A stretch of DNA of 64,000 nucleotides from a virus. Under the pieces are notes generated by a model that worked only from the letters and a program-made list of their open reading frames with translations, was not told where the DNA came from and searched no databases. The position numbers and the translations under genes are program-made. Below, in pieces: positions 44,338-54,331 of this stretch. The stretch spans positions 1 to 64,000 of IMG/VR virus record IMGVR_UViG_3300044825_001895, one strand, 5' to 3'. Each line of letters begins with the position of its first letter. Position 1 is the first letter of the stretch.

Positions 44338-45726
44338 TTAGTAACCTATTGGATGACTATCAACGTAATCTGTATTATAAACAGGATCAAGTTCACTAAA
44401 TCTTAAGGTTAATTGATATGATGTTATAGTTTTTTCTTCATCATTAAAAGTCATATAAGTTCCATCTGGAGTGTAATCAACATCACAACTAAGAAGGGCA
44501 CACTCTTTTATTCTATTTAATGATTTGTGTGGTTCCAATCCTTTGTCTGAAGTTCCAGTTTGATATTGAATGGAAAATACATAAGGAGCTTTTAAGAATA
44601 CCGCAGTATTTGCTCTTCTTGTTGCCATCCCAGCTTTAAAAAAGTATATAATTTCTTTTACTTTTTTTGCTTCACTTTCACTTCTTGGAGATAATCTGAA
44701 TGTGAAGTTAAATGGTCTTAGTGATGGTCCAGTAAATAGTAGTTCTAAGTTTGGGTTTAAAACCGCTCCGGTTCCTCTTGAAAATAATCCTTGTGCTCCA
44801 ATTGCTTCTTGTGCCAAAAACAGATGTAATGCGCTGGCATATGCTCCATAATTGGTTTTAAATTCCTTAGCAGCAATTTTGGCTTGATTTCCAACTTCTT
44901 GTATAATCTGATCACTTGTTTGCATTGCTAGAGATGCTCTTCCCGCAAAAGCTGAAAGAGGATCTAAAGTAGGATTTCCCCAATCAACACTATTACTATC
45001 AGTTATTGAGGGTTGTATTGGTAATACCACTGATCCAAAAGGTTGTGAAAGAGATTTTGTTCCAAAAGTAAAATTTGCATCTTTTGGTTGAGTTCCTGTA
45101 AAATCTCTTCCAATTATTTCTTTTAATCTGAATAAAATAGTATCTTGTTTAGTGCTTATATCTTCTGGATATCTTGCATTTATCGCAGATAATCTCGCCT
45201 TTACTGTTGATTCTCTTGGATCGCTTATAATTTTATTTGTTAGTTTATTTATATCTTCATTGGTAGTTGTTAATGGTTCTGTTGCTGGTTGTTGATTTAG
45301 ATCTGGTTCATCTGGAGATGCTGTATTTCCGGCACCTGGAATTCCTAAAGTTTTTGCTTTTTGCGGAGCTCCATGATTATTAAACTGTCCCAATCTCCCA
45401 TCATTTAATTGTCCTGTTGGAGATCCAACTCCGGTTCCAGCACTATAAAATGCCGTTGCTAATGCTTCTTTTGTAGAATATGCGGCCGCTAACGAGGTGT
45501 TTCTATATCTTAATTCATTGAATACATTGCCAGAACCTATCCATCCGCTCCAGGTTCCGTCTGCATTTTGTTTTGATTCTAAGTAAATATTACTACTTAA
45601 ATCATAATTTGGACCATCATATGGATACCAGCGCGACTTTCCACTATCTAAGTCGGTCAATACTCTTCCCTTTACTTGAATTCCTTTTATTCTAATAGTT
45701 AAATCATCATCTCTATTATTTGCCAT
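44338..45726 (-). CDS. 48: baseplate tail-tube cap protein gp48
   Basis: A 462-residue protein. The C-half (NLELLFTGPSLRPFNFTFRL, EIIYFFKAGM, LKAPYVFSIQY, SCDVDYTPDGTYMTF) is the tail-tube-like fold used by gp48/gp54 to start the tube on the baseplate. The N-half is longer than in T4. Followed directly by gp53. Confidence 0.82.
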   Translation of the reverse strand: MANNRDDDLTIRIKGIQVKGRVLTDLDSGKSRWYPYDGPNYDLSSNIYLESKQNADGTWSGWIGSGNVFNELRYRNTSLAAAYSTKEALATAFYSAGTGVGSPTGQLNDGRLGQFNNHGAPQKAKTLGIPGAGNTASPDEPDLNQQPATEPLTTTNEDINKLTNKIISDPRESTVKARLSAINARYPEDISTKQDTILFRLKEIIGRDFTGTQPKDANFTFGTKSLSQPFGSVVLPIQPSITDSNSVDWGNPTLDPLSAFAGRASLAMQTSDQIIQEVGNQAKIAAKEFKTNYGAYASALHLFLAQEAIGAQGLFSRGTGAVLNPNLELLFTGPSLRPFNFTFRLSPRSESEAKKVKEIIYFFKAGMATRRANTAVFLKAPYVFSIQYQTGTSDKGLEPHKSLNRIKECALLSCDVDYTPDGTYMTFNDEEKTITSYQLTLRFSELDPVYNTDYVDSHPIGY

Positions 45727-45788
45727 CAGAAATCCTCCCCAACTACAAGAGGATTAGTCATCTCAATTTTTTGTAGAGTATGAGACAT
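45726..45788 (-). CDS. possible 20-residue leader peptide before gp48
   Basis: MSHTLQKIEMTNPLVVGEDF, its stop overlapping the gp48 ATG (TGATG). A minus-strand late-type core (TATAAATG) overlaps its own start. Could be a coupling peptide or chance. Confidence 0.3.
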   Translation of the reverse strand: MSHTLQKIEMTNPLVVGEDF

Positions 45789-45805
45789 TTATAGATGTTT
45801 TTTAT

Positions 45806-46192
45806 TTATTTAGTTCTAAATTTTCCATATCGAAGAGAACGAAGATAATCAATCTCATTCTTTTTAACTTCTAGTAGTAAACTATTAACTTCAAACCAGG
45901 TATAATTTCTCACTGTTCCCCAATGAAAATTAAGTCCAGTAAACCCCCATTTTTCTATTGAAAGTGCTGCGATTAAAGGGAACTCATCATATCTTAACCC
46001 TTTTGTTTTTGCTGAGTATATAAAAGTATAATATTTTCCAACATCAGGAACAAAATCTCCTTCACGGAAAACTTCCATAATAGTCATCATAATATCATCA
46101 GGTTTTGTATATTTGTATTTCTTTAGTTTCTCTTTTAGTTCATTAACTCTTTTAGAACCTGAACCGACATATTGACCGAATCCTTGTGCCAT
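45806..46192 (-). CDS. protein of unknown function in baseplate/head operon
   Basis: A 128-residue protein (MAQGFGQYVGSGSKRVNELK...; FEVNSLLLEVKKNEIDYL). It lies between gp4 and gp48 and overlaps gp4 by one base. Probably structural or assembly-related from context only. Confidence 0.65.
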   Translation of the reverse strand: MAQGFGQYVGSGSKRVNELKEKLKKYKYTKPDDIMMTIMEVFREGDFVPDVGKYYTFIYSAKTKGLRYDEFPLIAALSIEKWGFTGLNFHWGTVRNYTWFEVNSLLLEVKKNEIDYLRSLRYGKFRTK

Positions 46193-46644
46193 TATTTTAT
46201 GCCTAGGTTGTCTTCTGTTATAATCTTGAATTCAATCATACGATCATCACACCATTCTTTAATAGATCTCCATTTTGATTGATTAACTGCATAAGTATTT
46301 ACTTCATTAATATAGGTTTTATTTTTCTTTTTTCCTTGAACTGGAGGAACTGTTTGTTTTTTTGGTTTTATTTCTATCACATATTTTTGGGTTTTTCCAT
46401 TATTTTCAAGAACTTCAATAATAAAATCCGGAAAGTATCTACATACTTTTTGTTTTACTGGATTATAATATGGAATACAAAATTCTTCTGATCCATACTT
46501 TAACACATTAGGTGTGCGATCACACCACTGCATAAATTTTAGTTCCCAACTACTTCTATACACTATATTTTCGGAGTTTCCAATATATTTTTCTGGATTT
46601 TTTGGATGAAAATATCCCTGATGATACTTAGAGTCACGAGGCAT
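46192..46644 (-). CDS. 4: head completion protein gp4
   Basis: A 150-residue protein: YHQGYFHPKNPEKYIG, IVYRSSWELKFMQWCD and YFPDFIIEV...YVIEIKPKKQT match T4 gp4, a PD-(D/E)XK-fold head-completion nuclease (D and E-x-K visible). The gp4-gp53 pairing repeats the T4 order. Confidence 0.92.
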   Translation of the reverse strand: MPRDSKYHQGYFHPKNPEKYIGNSENIVYRSSWELKFMQWCDRTPNVLKYGSEEFCIPYYNPVKQKVCRYFPDFIIEVLENNGKTQKYVIEIKPKKQTVPPVQGKKKNKTYINEVNTYAVNQSKWRSIKEWCDDRMIEFKIITEDNLGIK

Positions 46645-47071
46645 TTTTCCAACCCCTGTGAAATTTTCTTTTTCCAGATAAGACCTGACCTAGATGTGTG
46701 GGATTTAAATTCAATTTTTTGCATATGTGGGATATACAATCAAATTCAATTATTTCACCTTCTTTTGAAATTATTTTTCCTCCCTTTTGGAATTGTGGAT
46801 ATTCGCATCCTTTATTAAGTGCTGGTTTTCCTTTTCTTTTTTTAGAAGATGTTTCTATTGCTTTACTCATATCCCTTCCCTTTGCAATTTCACTCATTTT
46901 CTTTTTTGTTTCTTCGGAGTGTTTTTGTCCTTTCATTCCTGGAAAATGAACTCCAGTTATTATACATTCATAAGTTTCTGATACAATCGTTGCTCCATCA
47001 ACATTGAATGTTTCGCACAATTTAGTTGTATCCCAAATATACGAATGTATTTTTATTTTTTTCATATACAT
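46634..47071 (-). CDS. degenerate homing endonuclease (DNA-binding part only)
   Basis: A 145-residue protein without a recognisable nuclease domain. [20 protein letters not shown] and KRKGKPALNKG are NUMOD3 repeats; EIIEFDCISHICKKLNLNPT with LGQVLSGKRKFHRGW is an IENR1-type helix-turn-helix. The N-terminal catalytic part seems lost. It overlaps the gp4 start and follows a minus late promoter. Confidence 0.72.
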   Translation of the reverse strand: MYMKKIKIHSYIWDTTKLCETFNVDGATIVSETYECIITGVHFPGMKGQKHSEETKKKMSEIAKGRDMSKAIETSSKKRKGKPALNKGCEYPQFQKGGKIISKEGEIIEFDCISHICKKLNLNPTHLGQVLSGKRKFHRGWKNAS

Positions 47072-47088
47072 AATATATCAATAAGAGT

Positions 47089-47097
47089 ATTTATAGA
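47089..47097 (-). promoter_or_regulatory. late promoter CTATAAATA of minus-strand structural operon
   Basis: Minus strand CTATAAATACTC, just before the degenerate endonuclease; drives gp4, gp48 and gp53. Confidence 0.75.
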
Positions 47098-47100
47098 TAG

Positions 47101-47943
47101 ATGGCATCTCCTAGTTCATCTAATAAGTCGCCTAGATTCAATCCAACTTCCGAACTTGTATCAAAGATAATGCGTCCAGCATTAACTTCTCATTATAATG
47201 TTTATTTAAATCCTGACCAACTTTTAAGTGAAAATGAAAAAAGTAAGGAAGGTATAAGAAACTTTTTTAACAATAGACAGGCAAATATTGAAGAAGAAAT
47301 TTTGGCTCTTTCTTGTTCTGAAGCATCTCTACCTGGATCTTCATTGGCTACACATGAAATCAATAATGACTTTACTGGCGTAACAGAAAGGCATGTATAT
47401 AGAAGACAATATGATGATAGAATAGATTTTACTTTTTATGTAGATCACGATCATAAAGTTATAAAGTTTTTTGAAACTTGGATGTCTTGGGCTGTTGGAG
47501 AAACCCAACTCACCGAGCAATCAAATTTAAATTATTCATATAGAGTTAGGTTTCCAAAAGGTTATAGATGCAATATTTTCGTTCAAAAGTTTGAAAAAGA
47601 TTATACTAACTATTCTGAATATACTTTTATAGGAGCATATCCAATATCAATTGCTTCAATGCCTATTTCATATGACTCTTCTCAACTTCTAAAGTGTACT
47701 GTATCTTTTAGTTACATTAGATATTTTATGAATAACTTAAAATCTAATGTTAATTCATTAGTCGATATTCAACTAAGATCAGAAGAAGAACTTCGCAATA
47801 ATTTACCTCAGGGAACAACTTTTCTTCAGGGTGGAGTTGATGATATTATAAATTCATTACCGCCCGCATTAAGAGCGTCCTCTGCAGTATTTACTCCGGA
47901 TCAATTGCAGCAAAGATTTCCTGGTCTTTTCTCACGTCAATAA
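47101..47943 (+). CDS. tail-tube-like baseplate protein (gp54-like)
   Basis: A 280-residue protein. SHYNVYLNPDQLL, LSCSEASLPGSSLATHEINN and RRQYDDRIDFTFYVDHDHKV with FFETWMSWAVGE resemble the tail-tube/baseplate-initiator fold of T4 gp54 and gp19. It stands divergent from the gp4 operon and before gp26. gp54 assignment is by fold and position. Confidence 0.6.
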   Translation: MASPSSSNKSPRFNPTSELVSKIMRPALTSHYNVYLNPDQLLSENEKSKEGIRNFFNNRQANIEEEILALSCSEASLPGSSLATHEINNDFTGVTERHVYRRQYDDRIDFTFYVDHDHKVIKFFETWMSWAVGETQLTEQSNLNYSYRVRFPKGYRCNIFVQKFEKDYTNYSEYTFIGAYPISIASMPISYDSSQLLKCTVSFSYIRYFMNNLKSNVNSLVDIQLRSEEELRNNLPQGTTFLQGGVDDIINSLPPALRASSAVFTPDQLQQRFPGLFSRQ

Positions 47944-47973
47944 ATAATTATACTGAAATTTCTATAGGTCATT

Positions 47974-48693
47974 ATGCCTTTACCAAAAATCTCTACGCCA
48001 ACATATGAGTTGGAACTTCCTTCTACAGGACAAGAAATTCAATATAGACCATTTCTTGTCAAAGAAGAAAAACTTCTTGTTCTTGCATTAGAAAGTGAGA
48101 ATATAAAAGAAATCACAACAGCAATTAAGAATGTAATCAAGAGTTGCATTCAGACAAAAAACATCAAAGTTGAATCTCTTCCTACTTTTGATATTGAATA
48201 TCTCTTTTTGAATATTCGCGGTAAGTCTGTTGGGGAAGAGATTGAAGTTAATGTCATCTGCCCTGATGATGGGGAGACTTATGTTCCCGTGAAAATTAAT
48301 ATTGACGAAATTCAAGTTCAAAAGAATGAAGAGCATACGAATAAAATTCAAGTAGATGATAATATCGTTATGCAAATGAAGTATCCTTCATTGGATCAAT
48401 TCATTAAAAACAACTTTGATTTTTCTGGTGATACAAATATGGACCAGTCCTTTGATCTGGTCGCTAGTTGTATTGATAAAATCTTTAATGAAGAAGAAGT
48501 TTGGACTTCAGGTGATGTAACTAAAAAGGAACTCATTGATTTCTTGGAGCAAATGAACTCTGCTCAATTCAAGCAAATTGAAAAGTTCTTTGAAACAATG
48601 CCTAAACTTTCTCATTCGGTAAAGGTTAAGAATCCAAAAACTGAAGTTGAAAGTGAAGTTGTATTGGAAGGGTTATCCAGTTTTTTCGCATAG
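47974..48693 (+). CDS. 26: baseplate hub assembly protein gp26
   Basis: A 239-residue protein. TYELELPSTGQEIQYRPFLV and KEEKLLVLALESENIKEITT match the gp26 N-terminus; an extended C-half (SLDQFIKNNFDFSGDTNMDQ) is as in cyanophages. TAAATAATTATAC upstream is a late-type core. Confidence 0.85.
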   Translation: MPLPKISTPTYELELPSTGQEIQYRPFLVKEEKLLVLALESENIKEITTAIKNVIKSCIQTKNIKVESLPTFDIEYLFLNIRGKSVGEEIEVNVICPDDGETYVPVKINIDEIQVQKNEEHTNKIQVDDNIVMQMKYPSLDQFIKNNFDFSGDTNMDQSFDLVASCIDKIFNEEEVWTSGDVTKKELIDFLEQMNSAQFKQIEKFFETMPKLSHSVKVKNPKTEVESEVVLEGLSSFFA

Positions 48694-48695
48694 GT

Positions 48696-48872
48696 ATGGT
48701 CCATATGGACCTAGAAAATTTCTATAAGTTGAACTTTGCTTTGATGCAGTACCATAAATATTCACTATGGGAGATTGAAAATATGATGCCCTGGGAAAGG
48801 GATGTGTATGTTGCAATGTTGAAGAATTATTTGGAAGAAGAAAAATCAAAGCAGCAACAAAATGGAAACTAA
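48696..48872 (+). CDS. 51: baseplate hub assembly protein gp51-like
   Basis: A 58-residue protein: LENFYKLNFALMQYHKYSLW and WERDVYVAMLKNYLEEEK. It follows gp26 directly, as the gp26/gp51 pair of tail-assembly factors does in myoviruses. An ATG at 48705 is an alternative start. Confidence 0.7.
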   Translation: MVHMDLENFYKLNFALMQYHKYSLWEIENMMPWERDVYVAMLKNYLEEEKSKQQQNGN

Positions 48873-51264
48873 TGCCCCATCTAAATTACCAATAACGTGG
48901 TTTACCGTAGACCAAATTGGTGTGTCAACATGGGGCAAATTAAAGGCGAAACTTACTGGGATAAAAAGTCAGTTTGGAAATTATTTTTCTCACGTAAACA
49001 TATCAGAAAGTGACGCTGATAAATTAATAGAAAATATTAAGAAGTCTGGTCGTTATCCTGTATTGACCGATGAATCTGGAGATAATTTAGAGACATATGA
49101 GAACTGGTTAGTCGATACTTATTTAAAATCTGCGTCAACAGAATACAAATCAAATGGTGATAGTGATAATGAAAAAAAGAACGAAATCGTAAAGGTAGAG
49201 TCTAAAAAAGAGTCTGCCCCTCCTTTGTATGAAGGTGTCAGAGAGACCGACTTAGTTGACGAAGAGATTGATGAGAGAATATTAGAAATACTTGGATTAG
49301 AAGAAGTTTATGACTTCACCTATGGTGAATATAAACAACTTCTTTTTACTGAACTTCAAAAAATAGATAGGGGAGAAGAAAAATCTACTGATAGAGCAAT
49401 GCTCCTTCAGGATGAATTTAAAAGAATAAAAGGTAAAGTAGGAAAATTTAAACTAAAGAAGAAAAAAATAACTGCAGAAAGTATTGGTACAACTGGTCCT
49501 ATACAGATTTCAAAAGATAAGTTTTTTGTCACAAGTAGAGCAATCGTTCCAACGACTCCTACTTCAATACAAGAGTCCTCTAAAGATATAACTGATATTG
49601 AAAAAGCACTTGATGATATTCTAAAAAGTTTAACATTACAAAATAAAGAAAAGAAAAAAAGAGCAGACGAAGAAAGAAAAAAATCAGAAGACCGTAAAAG
49701 AAGACAGAGAGAAGGTGATTTAGAAAAACCACTGTCGCAATTAAAAGCACTAGCAAAAAAAATCATTGCGCCCGCACAGGGAATACTTAATCGCATCTTT
49801 AGGTTTATCAAGTTTACTTTATTGGGATATGCGTTCAATCAACTTGTAAAATGGTTTAGTGATCCTAAGAATGCAGATAAGGTAAAGGTTCTTGGAAGAT
49901 TCTTGTCAGATTGGTGGCCTGCATTACTATCTGCATATGTTCTATTTGCTACTCCATTTGGTAAGTTTATTCGAGTTACTTTAAAACTGTTGAGGGGACT
50001 TATTCCCCAGATGGTTAAGTTTATTGCCAAACATCCATTTGCATTTGCTGGAGTTACTGCTGCTCTTGCTGTTGGTGGCGCTGAAATGTGGAGACAGCAA
50101 AAAGAAAAAGGACAAATAGAAAAGGAATCGCAAAAACGTAACGTAAAACCAGAAGTTGTTCAGAGAGAAGTTACTGAAGCAAAGAGTTCTCCCCTCGGAA
50201 TGATTGGGGAGACTTTTTCAAAGATTGGACCTTTAGGTATGTTTAATACCGGTGGTTTAGTCAGAAGAAAGTCATTCTTTGGTGGTGGAGAAATACAGAA
50301 AGAACTTGATATAAATCAAATCGCATTTGCTGAGGGCGGTGGTGTTGATGATAGTAGTGGAGTAAGAATTAAAGGTGCTGGACCTGATACTCAGTTGATT
50401 GCTGCCGCTCCTGGTGAAGTAGTAATGTCTAAGAAAGCAGTTGATAAGTATGGCGCAAACTTCTTTCTAGACTTAAACAAAAAAGCAGGTGGAACTAATA
50501 TTCCAAAGATAGCAAATAATATTCAACTCGCTGCTGGTGGTGGATTAATTAAGAGAACTATAAAGTCATTCCAAGGTGGTGGAATGGTTGGTGGCAATAG
50601 AAGTTCTATTCCATCTACATCGGGTGGTGGAAGTGGATTTAATCCTATGCGTGGGTTTATGAATTGGTGGAATCGCGGAAGAAATGTTAGAGTTCCAAAT
50701 GAAAATACTGCAAAGTTTGGTGGACTTAAACAATACATTAAGAAAAATCCAAATCCAAAAACTTTATTTGGAGATGATGCATTACAGATAACTAGAGGTA
50801 ATAAAGCATTTCAATCTGGTGCAACTGGATATAGTGGGTGGAATCCATTCAAAGCATTTACTCCCAATATGGTAAAGACGGGACCAACTCCAGCAATTCG
50901 CCAAGCAGTTGAAAGACCATTAAGATCTTTCTCTTCTGCTCCTAAAGTTTTAAAAGGTATTGGTGGTGGAGTTGGTAGTATTCTTATGGACATGGCTTTC
51001 CCAGAACCTGCATTTAATCCAACGTTAGATGATGCAAGAAGAATGGGATTCCCTATGGGACCACAATCCAAAGCAATGCCTCCAGGACCACCAACCATTA
51101 TATCAAAAACAACTTTTACTGTCCTTCCTCCAATTAAAGTGCCAAGTAAATCTCAATCTGTTCCTAAAACATCTGAACTTCCTTCTTTTAATATATCTGC
51201 TAATAGTGATTCTCGTTCTAATATTGCAATTAGCCTTGGTATTAGAGATTTAGTAGGAGTATAA
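48862..51264 (+). CDS. large tail protein, tape-measure-like (paralogue 1)
   Basis: An 800-residue protein overlapping gp51 by 11 bases. Residues about 100-290 are charged coiled coil (EKKKRADEERKKSEDRKRRQ). Residues about 305-400 hold hydrophobic segments (RIFRFIKFTLLGYAFNQLVK, LLSAYVLFATPFGKFIRV, HPFAFAGVTAALAVGGAEMW). The rest is Gly-rich (AEGGGVDDSSGV, AAPGEVVMSKKAVDKYG). It shares the RFI-FTLLGY-FNQ element with the next gene. Confidence 0.7.
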   Translation: METNAPSKLPITWFTVDQIGVSTWGKLKAKLTGIKSQFGNYFSHVNISESDADKLIENIKKSGRYPVLTDESGDNLETYENWLVDTYLKSASTEYKSNGDSDNEKKNEIVKVESKKESAPPLYEGVRETDLVDEEIDERILEILGLEEVYDFTYGEYKQLLFTELQKIDRGEEKSTDRAMLLQDEFKRIKGKVGKFKLKKKKITAESIGTTGPIQISKDKFFVTSRAIVPTTPTSIQESSKDITDIEKALDDILKSLTLQNKEKKKRADEERKKSEDRKRRQREGDLEKPLSQLKALAKKIIAPAQGILNRIFRFIKFTLLGYAFNQLVKWFSDPKNADKVKVLGRFLSDWWPALLSAYVLFATPFGKFIRVTLKLLRGLIPQMVKFIAKHPFAFAGVTAALAVGGAEMWRQQKEKGQIEKESQKRNVKPEVVQREVTEAKSSPLGMIGETFSKIGPLGMFNTGGLVRRKSFFGGGEIQKELDINQIAFAEGGGVDDSSGVRIKGAGPDTQLIAAAPGEVVMSKKAVDKYGANFFLDLNKKAGGTNIPKIANNIQLAAGGGLIKRTIKSFQGGGMVGGNRSSIPSTSGGGSGFNPMRGFMNWWNRGRNVRVPNENTAKFGGLKQYIKKNPNPKTLFGDDALQITRGNKAFQSGATGYSGWNPFKAFTPNMVKTGPTPAIRQAVERPLRSFSSAPKVLKGIGGGVGSILMDMAFPEPAFNPTLDDARRMGFPMGPQSKAMPPGPPTIISKTTFTVLPPIKVPSKSQSVPKTSELPSFNISANSDSRSNIAISLGIRDLVGV

Positions 51265-51265
51265 A

Positions 51266-54200
51266 ATGGCAACTATAGATTCCAGAAAACTTTTACCTCC
51301 AAGTAAAGAAAGCAGTGCAATAGAGAAACCAATGTTTCTTGTGCCTGCTAAAAGTATTTCCGCAAAAGAAATAACAGGTCCTGATCTAAAACCTGTAGAT
51401 AAAACAGGAACTGATGAACCCGGAAGTTTAGTTGTAGTTAAAAAGAAGGTTGTAAGTTTAAGTAAGATAATAAACAACAATCTTTTACTTGATCAAAGGG
51501 AAGCATCTACAAAAAGAAAAGAAGAAGAAAAATCTAAAAGAGAAAGGAAAGAAAAGGATTTAGAGAAAAAAGTTAAGAAAAATAATATTAAACCAGACCT
51601 GATAGGATCAATTCCAGGGCAGAGTATTTTAGATAAGATTAATCGTTTCATTGGATTTACTCTACTTGGTTATTTGTTTAATCAATATGGAGAACTACTT
51701 CCCAAACTTATGGAGTTTGGAAAAGTTCTCGAACCAGTTGGAAAATTTGTTGAAGGATTTGCTAAAAATATATTAAAAGGTGTAGTTGATTTTGTTGAGT
51801 TTGGTTATAAAGCATACGATCAAACAAGAGACTTTGTTAAACAGATTGGTGGAGAAGGCGCAGAAAAAACATTTGATGAGTTCTCAAAGAACTTAAACCT
51901 TTTATTGAATGGTGCTATTGGCGCCGCAATGTTGATTGCAAGTACTGAACCTAAAAAATCTAATAATCTTTCTGGTAAAGGTGGTGGATATGGTGTTGGG
52001 TATGCGGCTGGATATGCTGCAGGTCTTGCTTCAGGCAAAGGTATTAGACCTGGCGCTGGATTTAGAGACCCTGGTAGATATAGAGCACAAGGTCAAGCTA
52101 GAGCAGGTGGATTTGATCTAGAACAGTCAAGGAAAGCAAATACCAGACAAAATATGCTTTCCCCTACTGGACCAAGAGGACCCTTAGATGGAATTGGGAG
52201 AAGATTTAGGGGAGCATCAGCGCAACTTGAGACTGGAACTTTATTTAAAAGAGGTGCTGGAATTCAAAAAGCATTATATAATGCTCCAGGAAAAATAAAG
52301 GGCGTAATGCCAAAAGGTGTTGGAAAAGTATTTGGTAGAGTTCCTATTGTTGGTGGACTGATTGATTTTGCATTCTCTCTTGCTATGGGGGAAAATCCAG
52401 GTAGAGCAGCAGCAAAAGCAGTAGGTGCTACTGTTGGTTCTGCACTTGGAACTTTTATCCCAGTTCCATTTGCAGGTACTATTCTTGGTGGTATTCTTGG
52501 TGACATTGTTGGTGGGGCAATGTATGATACTTTGGTTGGAAGTAGACCAGAACCTGTTAAAGCAAAAGCAGGAGGGGGAACTGTTACTAGAGGTGGACAA
52601 TCTACTGCTGCGCCATCAAGAAAACTTAAAACTGGACCAAAGAAGACTGCGCCAAAGATTCAACTACAAAAAACGCAACCAGGAAAAGATGTTGGTGGTA
52701 AGTTAAAACTAGAGGAACTTTATGGCAAAGAAGAACCTGGAAAAAGAAGTGCATTAAGAGCACTAAGAAAAAGTGCCGAAGATGTTAAAAAAATGACATC
52801 TTTAAATGGTCTTGCCGGTTCAATGTTTGGGGCTGGTATTGATATGGCACTCGGACAAAAACCAGATAAGAAACTTGCAAAATCAATTGGCGATGTATTT
52901 GGTTCAGTCGTTCAGAATGCAGTAAACGCAGAACTTAGTAGTTCTTTTGGTGATATTTCTAAAACAATTGCGATGGCAAATGGTGGAGTAGTTCCTACAA
53001 GAGAGATTGGAAGCGGGCTGAGTATTGGTGAAAGAATAGGGAAGTTTATTTCCAATGCTCTTGCGATTTCTATTGAGAATTCTGCATCAAAGATACTTCA
53101 GAACTTGAATAGAGAGATGAATTTGGAAGGTGGTCCTCCTGGATCTATGCCAGATACTGGACCTGGTGGAGGACCTTTAACACAAAGTCAACAAGAAGCA
53201 TTTGAGAAAATTAGAAAGATTGCTGAAAAAGTTGGGTCTCCAAAACCAGAGGTTACTGCAGCAATTGCTATGATTGAGACTGGATGGTTATCAAATCCAA
53301 ATAGTGTTTATTTCGCAAGTGGAAAAACAAATCCATTTGGGCAAACTGGGAGGGGACCAAAGGGGTCTGTTATTGGTAAGGATGGTCAAGAACACGCTGT
53401 TTATAATAGTCTTGAAGAGGGAGTTAAATCTCATGTTGATAGGTGGAAGAGTTCTTATATTGGAAAAACTCCACAAGAAATTATAGAAAGTATTAGGACG
53501 GGTAGAGGTGCTGGTGCTCCTGGAATGTATAATACAAGTCCAAGTTGGACTTCTAAAGTTTTAAGTGCGCTTCAAAGTGGTACTCAACCACAACCAAGTG
53601 GAAAACCAACAAAAGGCGCATTTGCTTCTGTTCTTCCTAGAGGGAATCCTCAATTTGCAAGTGGATTTGGATCAAGATGGGGAAGACAACATAAGGGAAT
53701 TGATATTGGTGTAGATGCAAATTCTCCGGTTACTGCGTTACAAAATGGTGAAGTTACTGACATTTATAAAGATTTTGGTGGACATGGTGATGGAGTTGTT
53801 GTTACTCATTCTGATGGAACTAAAATTGTATATGGTCACGTAAACTCAAAAGTTAGAAAGGGCGAAAAAATTAAAAAGGGACAGATTGTTGCAACAGTAA
53901 AAGGTTGGTATAATGCATATGGTAACAAAGATAATACGCATTTACACTTGGAAAGATATGTTGGTGGAGCAGCTACAGACCCAACAGGATACTTAAATTC
54001 TTTAGTACCGCAATCACCACCACAACAACCTCCATCAAGGGTTTCGGCATCTCCAGGAACTACATTTTCATCTAATGGAGTTAATTTTTTTAAAGGAACT
54101 GATGGAAAATATTATAAAATGGGAAGAGGAAAACCTGTTGAAATTGATAAGTCCACATATGATTCAAATAAGCGAAGCACCCAAGTATCATTAGCACCAT

Positions 54201-54307
54201 CCCAATCCTCAACTGTTGCCACTTTAAATTCTGGTATTTTAAATGAAAATACGGGTATGGTTATTCTTGAAATCAAAGAAACTCAATATCAAGCAATCAT
54301 AGCTTAA
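51266..54307 (+). CDS. tape-measure-like protein with glucosaminidase and M23 peptidase
   Basis: A 1013-residue protein. Residues 1-160: charged region then KINRFIGFTLLGYLFNQYGE. Middle: Gly/Ala-rich with two-fold hydrophobic stretches. Residues about 635-770: FlgJ-like glucosaminidase (EVTAAIAMIETGWLSNP, NPFGQTG). Residues about 795-910: M23 metallopeptidase (GSRWGRQHKGIDIG, IVYGHVNS, THLHLERY) with the H...D and HxH zinc ligands. A tail protein carrying two wall-cutting domains would open the peptidoglycan during DNA injection. Confidence 0.85.
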   Translation: MATIDSRKLLPPSKESSAIEKPMFLVPAKSISAKEITGPDLKPVDKTGTDEPGSLVVVKKKVVSLSKIINNNLLLDQREASTKRKEEEKSKRERKEKDLEKKVKKNNIKPDLIGSIPGQSILDKINRFIGFTLLGYLFNQYGELLPKLMEFGKVLEPVGKFVEGFAKNILKGVVDFVEFGYKAYDQTRDFVKQIGGEGAEKTFDEFSKNLNLLLNGAIGAAMLIASTEPKKSNNLSGKGGGYGVGYAAGYAAGLASGKGIRPGAGFRDPGRYRAQGQARAGGFDLEQSRKANTRQNMLSPTGPRGPLDGIGRRFRGASAQLETGTLFKRGAGIQKALYNAPGKIKGVMPKGVGKVFGRVPIVGGLIDFAFSLAMGENPGRAAAKAVGATVGSALGTFIPVPFAGTILGGILGDIVGGAMYDTLVGSRPEPVKAKAGGGTVTRGGQSTAAPSRKLKTGPKKTAPKIQLQKTQPGKDVGGKLKLEELYGKEEPGKRSALRALRKSAEDVKKMTSLNGLAGSMFGAGIDMALGQKPDKKLAKSIGDVFGSVVQNAVNAELSSSFGDISKTIAMANGGVVPTREIGSGLSIGERIGKFISNALAISIENSASKILQNLNREMNLEGGPPGSMPDTGPGGGPLTQSQQEAFEKIRKIAEKVGSPKPEVTAAIAMIETGWLSNPNSVYFASGKTNPFGQTGRGPKGSVIGKDGQEHAVYNSLEEGVKSHVDRWKSSYIGKTPQEIIESIRTGRGAGAPGMYNTSPSWTSKVLSALQSGTQPQPSGKPTKGAFASVLPRGNPQFASGFGSRWGRQHKGIDIGVDANSPVTALQNGEVTDIYKDFGGHGDGVVVTHSDGTKIVYGHVNSKVRKGEKIKKGQIVATVKGWYNAYGNKDNTHLHLERYVGGAATDPTGYLNSLVPQSPPQQPPSRVSASPGTTFSSNGVNFFKGTDGKYYKMGRGKPVEIDKSTYDSNKRSTQVSLAPSQSSTVATLNSGILNENTGMVILEIKETQYQAIIA

Positions 54308-54331
54308 ATAGTATCATAGTAAGAAGTAAAA

